Shown here piece by piece: positions 61,148 to 64,000 of a stretch of DNA of 64,000 bases. Position 1 is the first letter of the stretch. Each line of letters opens with the position of its first letter. The DNA is from Olsenella uli DSM 7084. Its GTDB lineage: Bacteria; Actinomycetota; Coriobacteriia; Coriobacteriales; Atopobiaceae. Under the pieces are notes generated by a model. It saw only the letters and a list, made by a program, of their open reading frames with translations, ran no database searches and was not told the origin of the DNA. A program made the position numbers and the translations under genes. The stretch spans positions 1,411,186 through 1,475,185 of the forward strand of contig NC_014363.1 of NCBI RefSeq assembly GCF_000143845.1, given 5' to 3'.

Positions 61148-62166
61148 GCGACGGGCGGGGCGGGGCCCAGGCCGGGACTTGGGTCAGGGGGACGCACGGC
61201 GAGCGGCACGCCAGCCCAAGGCGAGGCCACGAGGTCCTTCCAGAGTTCCCGTCGGCAGTCCTCCGTCCTGCCGTCAACGGGGCGCGCACGAAGCCCGAGC
61301 ATATGCCGGACGGCGATGCCCGCCTCACAGGCACGCTGGTAGCTGCTGAACTGCTTCCAGGAGATGCGTTCCTCTCGATAGCCCACGTTGGAGAGCTGTG
61401 TCTGGCGATGCGCGTCATCATCTGACTGAGCCGAGGACTCATGCTGGAGACCATCGCACTCCACCCCGCAACGCTGCCGCGGATAGCATATGTCGATGAC
61501 GCGCGTACGCCGCGCTGGCATACCAGACCCAAAGCCCTCTCCCACGTCGACCGCGACGTTGAACGCCGACTGGCCGGTGCCATAGCCACCGTGCTCCACG
61601 GGAACATGCAGCCAATGGCGCACGAGGGCCTCGAGGGGCGACGCGGCCCCATCGGCGGCGAGGCGGATGGCACGGCGGAGTATGTTGACGCCTCGGGCAC
61701 CGGGGACCTCCTCGCAGAAGGAGGTGACGTCGGCAAGCGTCACGAGGGGTTCTCGACGAACGAACGCCGTCTCGTCCGGGGTGAGTGCAAAGCCACCGCA
61801 AAACTCGTCCGCCAGCAACGCGAGGCGGTTCACTCCCAGGCCACACGCCATCGTCAGCAGACAGAGCTCCGGTGTGGCGACCAGGACGCCCGGGGCATGG
61901 CGATTGAAGGAGCCCTCGGGAAGGGGGACGCAGCATGCATGTTGCACCAGTCGCCTGTCATGACCGTTCCTCCTGCCGGCGGGCGTCAGGATGTGTAGGG
62001 TCTCGTCGCCCTCGAGGCACCTCCTCAGCTGAGGGTCCTCGATCTCACGCCTGTTGGAGGCGATCTCCTCGACGCGAGGGTTGCCTGACGGAGCCGGTCG
62101 CCTGCGCGCCACGCGCATGCGACGGATGCTCCTGAGGGCGGATATGCCTACGATGCAGGTTTCCAT
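61144..62166 (-). CDS. Hypothetical protein with Vsr/DUF559-like nuclease-type C terminus
   Basis: A 340-residue protein. The N-terminal and middle parts (about 1-200) are not recognised but include GVLVATPELCLLTMACGLG, reminiscent of AbiEi-type antitoxin/abortive-infection proteins. The C-terminal part (about 230-310) has VIDICYPRQRCGVECDGLQH, then DDDAHRQTQLSNVGYREERI, resembling the D...ECDG..H...D..R...L pattern of Vsr/DUF559 endonuclease folds. The assignment is by eye. The ATG at 62166 is chosen for the conserved-looking start METCIVGIS; only a weak GGCGG site precedes it. Its upstream flank is packed with repeats. Confidence 0.5.
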   Translation of the reverse strand: METCIVGISALRSIRRMRVARRRPAPSGNPRVEEIASNRREIEDPQLRRCLEGDETLHILTPAGRRNGHDRRLVQHACCVPLPEGSFNRHAPGVLVATPELCLLTMACGLGVNRLALLADEFCGGFALTPDETAFVRREPLVTLADVTSFCEEVPGARGVNILRRAIRLAADGAASPLEALVRHWLHVPVEHGGYGTGQSAFNVAVDVGEGFGSGMPARRTRVIDICYPRQRCGVECDGLQHESSAQSDDDAHRQTQLSNVGYREERISWKQFSSYQRACEAGIAVRHMLGLRARPVDGRTEDCRRELWKDLVASPWAGVPLAVRPPDPSPGLGPAPPVA

Positions 62167-62398
62167 GGGTCTGTTTTCCGCCAAAACAGGTAACGGGTCA
62201 ACGGCTACGGGGACCCTTTCGACAGAACGTCGGCACCACGCAGCAAGTCTGCTGCAAGTAAGCTTGGACAGTGACATCGCTGCAGGTGAGCATAGGGAAG
62301 GGCAGCACGGCACACCGTCAAGGGTCACCAGCCGAAAATCGACGAACGGCAGGGGTCAGCGTGTCGCGCGCATGTGTCCCCAGTTACCCGATGCACAT

Positions 62399-62430
62399 CA
62401 TTAGGCTGCTGGTTCATTAGGCTGCTGGTT
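62399..62430. repeat. Tandem repeat, 16 bp x 2
   Basis: CATTAGGCTGCTGGTT occurs at 62399-62414 and, identically, at 62415-62430. Confidence 0.9.
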
Positions 62431-62464
62431 CACAACAGCTCCTAAGGCTCACAACAGCGCCTAA

Positions 62465-62733
62465 TTCACACTACTTGCTGTGCCGTCCACTTTTGAAGGG
62501 CGGATGGATGGCTAGAGAACTTCTGTGAGTGTCGCGAGGAGGAATTTCACAATAACTCGCCACGCATCCCATCATGTGCGCCAGAACGCACCTCAGAGGA
62601 ACTATTGTGAGCGTACGCCCAAGTCACACTCACAATAGTTCTCCTCCCATCCAGAGGACCCCGAAAAACGGACGCGTGAGCAACTATTGTGAAAACGGAT
62701 GCCGCTAGACTCACAGAAAGTCCCCTGCGATCC
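62465..62733. repeat. Second cluster of palindromic repeats (three units plus a half)
   Basis: Units lie at 62465-62530, 62546-62610 and 62630-62692, with a left half-unit at 62709-62733. The third unit nearly copies the third unit of the 17.1-kb cluster in its core (CCATCCA, AGG, CCCGAAAAA, GCG). Adjacent arms of units two and three form a perfect 13-bp inverted repeat, GAACTATTGTGAG (62599-62611) and CTCACAATAGTTC (62629-62641). Confidence 0.85.
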
Positions 62734-62781
62734 AAGTGAAGCCTGCTGCCATGGCGCGCGTTCATGCGGCCCCACGCGGAC

Positions 62782-63552
62782 CTAAAAGTCCAGTCTCACG
62801 GGAATGCCCTGTGAGGCCATGTACTCCTTCACCTGGCGAATCGAGAAGGTGCCGAAGTGGAAGACGCCGGCCGCCAGCACGGCATCCGCCTCTCCCTCGA
62901 TGATGCCCTCGGCGAAGTGCTCGAGCGTGCCCACGCCACCGGAAGCGATGACGGGTATGGGGACCGCGCGCGCGACGGTCCGTGTCAGCGCGAGGTCGAA
63001 GCCGACCTTGGTGCCATCACGATCCATGCTGGTGAGGAGGATCTCGCCGGCGCCACGACGTGCTACCTCCTCGGCCCACGCCACGGCATCGATTCCCGTT
63101 GCCGTGCGTCCGCCAGCGACGTAGACCTCCCAGCGGTCACGAGGCCCCTCGACGCGTCGGGCGTCAATCGCGCACACCACGGCCTGGCTGCCAAAGGCAG
63201 AAGCCGCAGCACTCACGAGCATCGGGTCGCGTACGGCGGCGGAGTTCACCGAGACCTTGTCGGCACCGACCGAGATCATCTGGCGCATGCCGTCGACGTC
63301 ACGGAGTCCACCGCCCACGGTGTAGGGGATGTGCAGCTCCTCTGCCGCACGGCTAGCCAACTCGACAGTGGTCCCACGATCGTCGGAGGTAGCCGTGATG
63401 TCCAGGAAGACAACCTCGTCGGCACCCTCACGGTCATACGCGGAGGCGAGCTCCACGGGGTCGCCCGCGTCTCGCAGCCCGACGAAGTTCACGCCCTTCA
63501 CGACACGTCCGTCCTTCACGTCCAGGCAGGGTATGACGCGCTTGGTAAGCAT
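62782..63552 (-). CDS. hisF: Imidazole glycerol phosphate synthase subunit HisF
   Basis: Cyclase of the HisF-HisH complex making imidazole glycerol phosphate and AICAR. The 256-residue barrel has catalytic Asp11 ([14 protein letters not shown]) and Asp130 (CAIDAR). Phosphate loops are VGGGLRD and [11 protein letters not shown], ending [20 protein letters not shown] is 7 bases before the ATG. It follows hisA with 63 bp between. Confidence 0.97.
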   Translation of the reverse strand: MLTKRVIPCLDVKDGRVVKGVNFVGLRDAGDPVELASAYDREGADEVVFLDITATSDDRGTTVELASRAAEELHIPYTVGGGLRDVDGMRQMISVGADKVSVNSAAVRDPMLVSAAASAFGSQAVVCAIDARRVEGPRDRWEVYVAGGRTATGIDAVAWAEEVARRGAGEILLTSMDRDGTKVGFDLALTRTVARAVPIPVIASGGVGTLEHFAEGIIEGEADAVLAAGVFHFGTFSIRQVKEYMASQGIPVRLDF

Positions 63553-63615
63553 CGGTGAATCTCCTCTCGCTACGGCTCGCCCCTCAGTTCAATCCCCTCC
63601 GGAACCGGCACGCCC

Positions 63616-64000
63616 TCAGCTCGACCGCCATGCGGCCGCAAGCGCCTCCTCCAGCGTGAAGCTCCCCTCGTAGAGGGCGCGGCCCGTGATGGCGCCCTCG
63701 ATCACGTCAGGGCCGGCGGCGGCGAGCGTGCGGATGTCGTCGAGCGTGGCGATACCGCCGGAGGCCACCACCGGGAACCCCGCGATGCCGGCGATGTGGC
63801 GGTACGCATCCGCATCGATGCCCGTCTGCATGCCGTCGCGCTCGACGTCCGTGAAGACCAGGTGACGGAAGCCCATGTCAGCCAGGCGTGCGACCAGGTC
63901 GTCGGCGCGCATGCCCTCACCCTCGCACCATCCGCTCACGCGGACCTCGCCGGCACGGGCGGCCACGTCAGCCACGAGGAGCTCGCCAAACTCGCGCGCG
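63616..64000 (-). CDS. hisA: Phosphoribosylformimino-AICAR-phosphate isomerase HisA, C-terminal part
   Basis: Only the last 128 residues are in the window; the frame continues past the right edge. FTDVERDGMQTG carries the catalytic Asp of HisA. The phosphate-binding parts VVASGGIATLDDI and IEGAITGRALYEG are clear. It precedes hisF in the operon. An internal GTG start near 63975 is an artefact of the window edge. Confidence 0.93.
   Translation of the reverse strand, partial: AREFGELLVADVAARAGEVRVSGWCEGEGMRADDLVARLADMGFRHLVFTDVERDGMQTGIDADAYRHIAGIAGFPVVASGGIATLDDIRTLAAAGPDVIEGAITGRALYEGSFTLEEALAAAWRSS

Larger units (their letters stand above)
62167..62781. other. Non-coding, repeat-rich region upstream of the nuclease-like gene
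   Basis: These 615 bp contain no supported gene. The first 230 bp are unremarkable. The rest holds a 16-bp tandem repeat, two partial copies of TCACAACAGC plus CCTAA (about 62429-62466), and the second cluster of palindromic repeats. Confidence 0.7.

Overview
This window looks like a chromosomal segment of a high-GC, anaerobic Gram-positive actinobacterium. The best guess is class Coriobacteriia, an Olsenella/Atopobium-like organism. Evidence is the high GC content, the rapZ-whiA pair, Tat-type lipoproteins with LAAC/LAGC lipoboxes, and a fermentative, transporter-rich gene content. The genus is inferred from general character, not from a marker gene. Most genes lie on the minus strand.

Layout. 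Positions 1-964 hold the N-terminal part of a type II Cas9 running off the left edge, with a divergent tracrRNA gene just upstream. After thymidine kinase, a YjbR-like protein and a small membrane protein comes an 11-gene operon (14028 down to 3110): a GntR/UTRA regulator, a BMP-type nucleoside ABC importer, and six enzymes (isochorismatase-like hydrolase, PfkB kinase, nucleoside phosphorylase, BtpA/SgcQ protein, iron alcohol dehydrogenase, TrpA-like protein). It reads as an uncharacterised route for importing and dismantling a nucleoside-like compound. From 14.5 to 24.7 kb there are four tRNAs (Val, Cys, Gly, Leu), an LPG-synthase/flippase-like membrane protein, a repeat-rich non-coding stretch, a cysteine desulfurase-mnmA pair, and a partner-switching pair (STAS-kinase fusion plus SpoIIE phosphatase).

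From 24.7 to 30.8 kb is an oligopeptide ABC transporter (oppABCDF). Next come gap-pgk-tpi-secG and rapZ-whiA. A DeoR regulator with a mannose-family PTS and a zinc dehydrogenase occupies 38.7-43.6 kb. A nine-gene operon (54.2 down to 43.9 kb) is best read as sialic acid utilisation: a peptide-class ABC importer with a permease-ATPase fusion, two acetyl-xylan-esterase-family proteins, and NanA, NanK and NanE. Then come uvrC, a divergent D-aspartate-ligase-like/aspartate-racemase pair, and hisI, hisF and hisA, with a flavoprotein and a nuclease-like gene inserted between hisI and hisF.

Two intergenic clusters (16.94-17.21 kb and 62.46-62.73 kb), 45 kb apart, carry the same family of roughly 65-bp palindromic repeats. 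The observations most worth following up are the nucleoside/TrpA-like/BtpA operon, the tracrRNA-cas9 arrangement, this repeat family, the STAS-kinase fusion, and the esterase paralogue that lacks its nucleophile.
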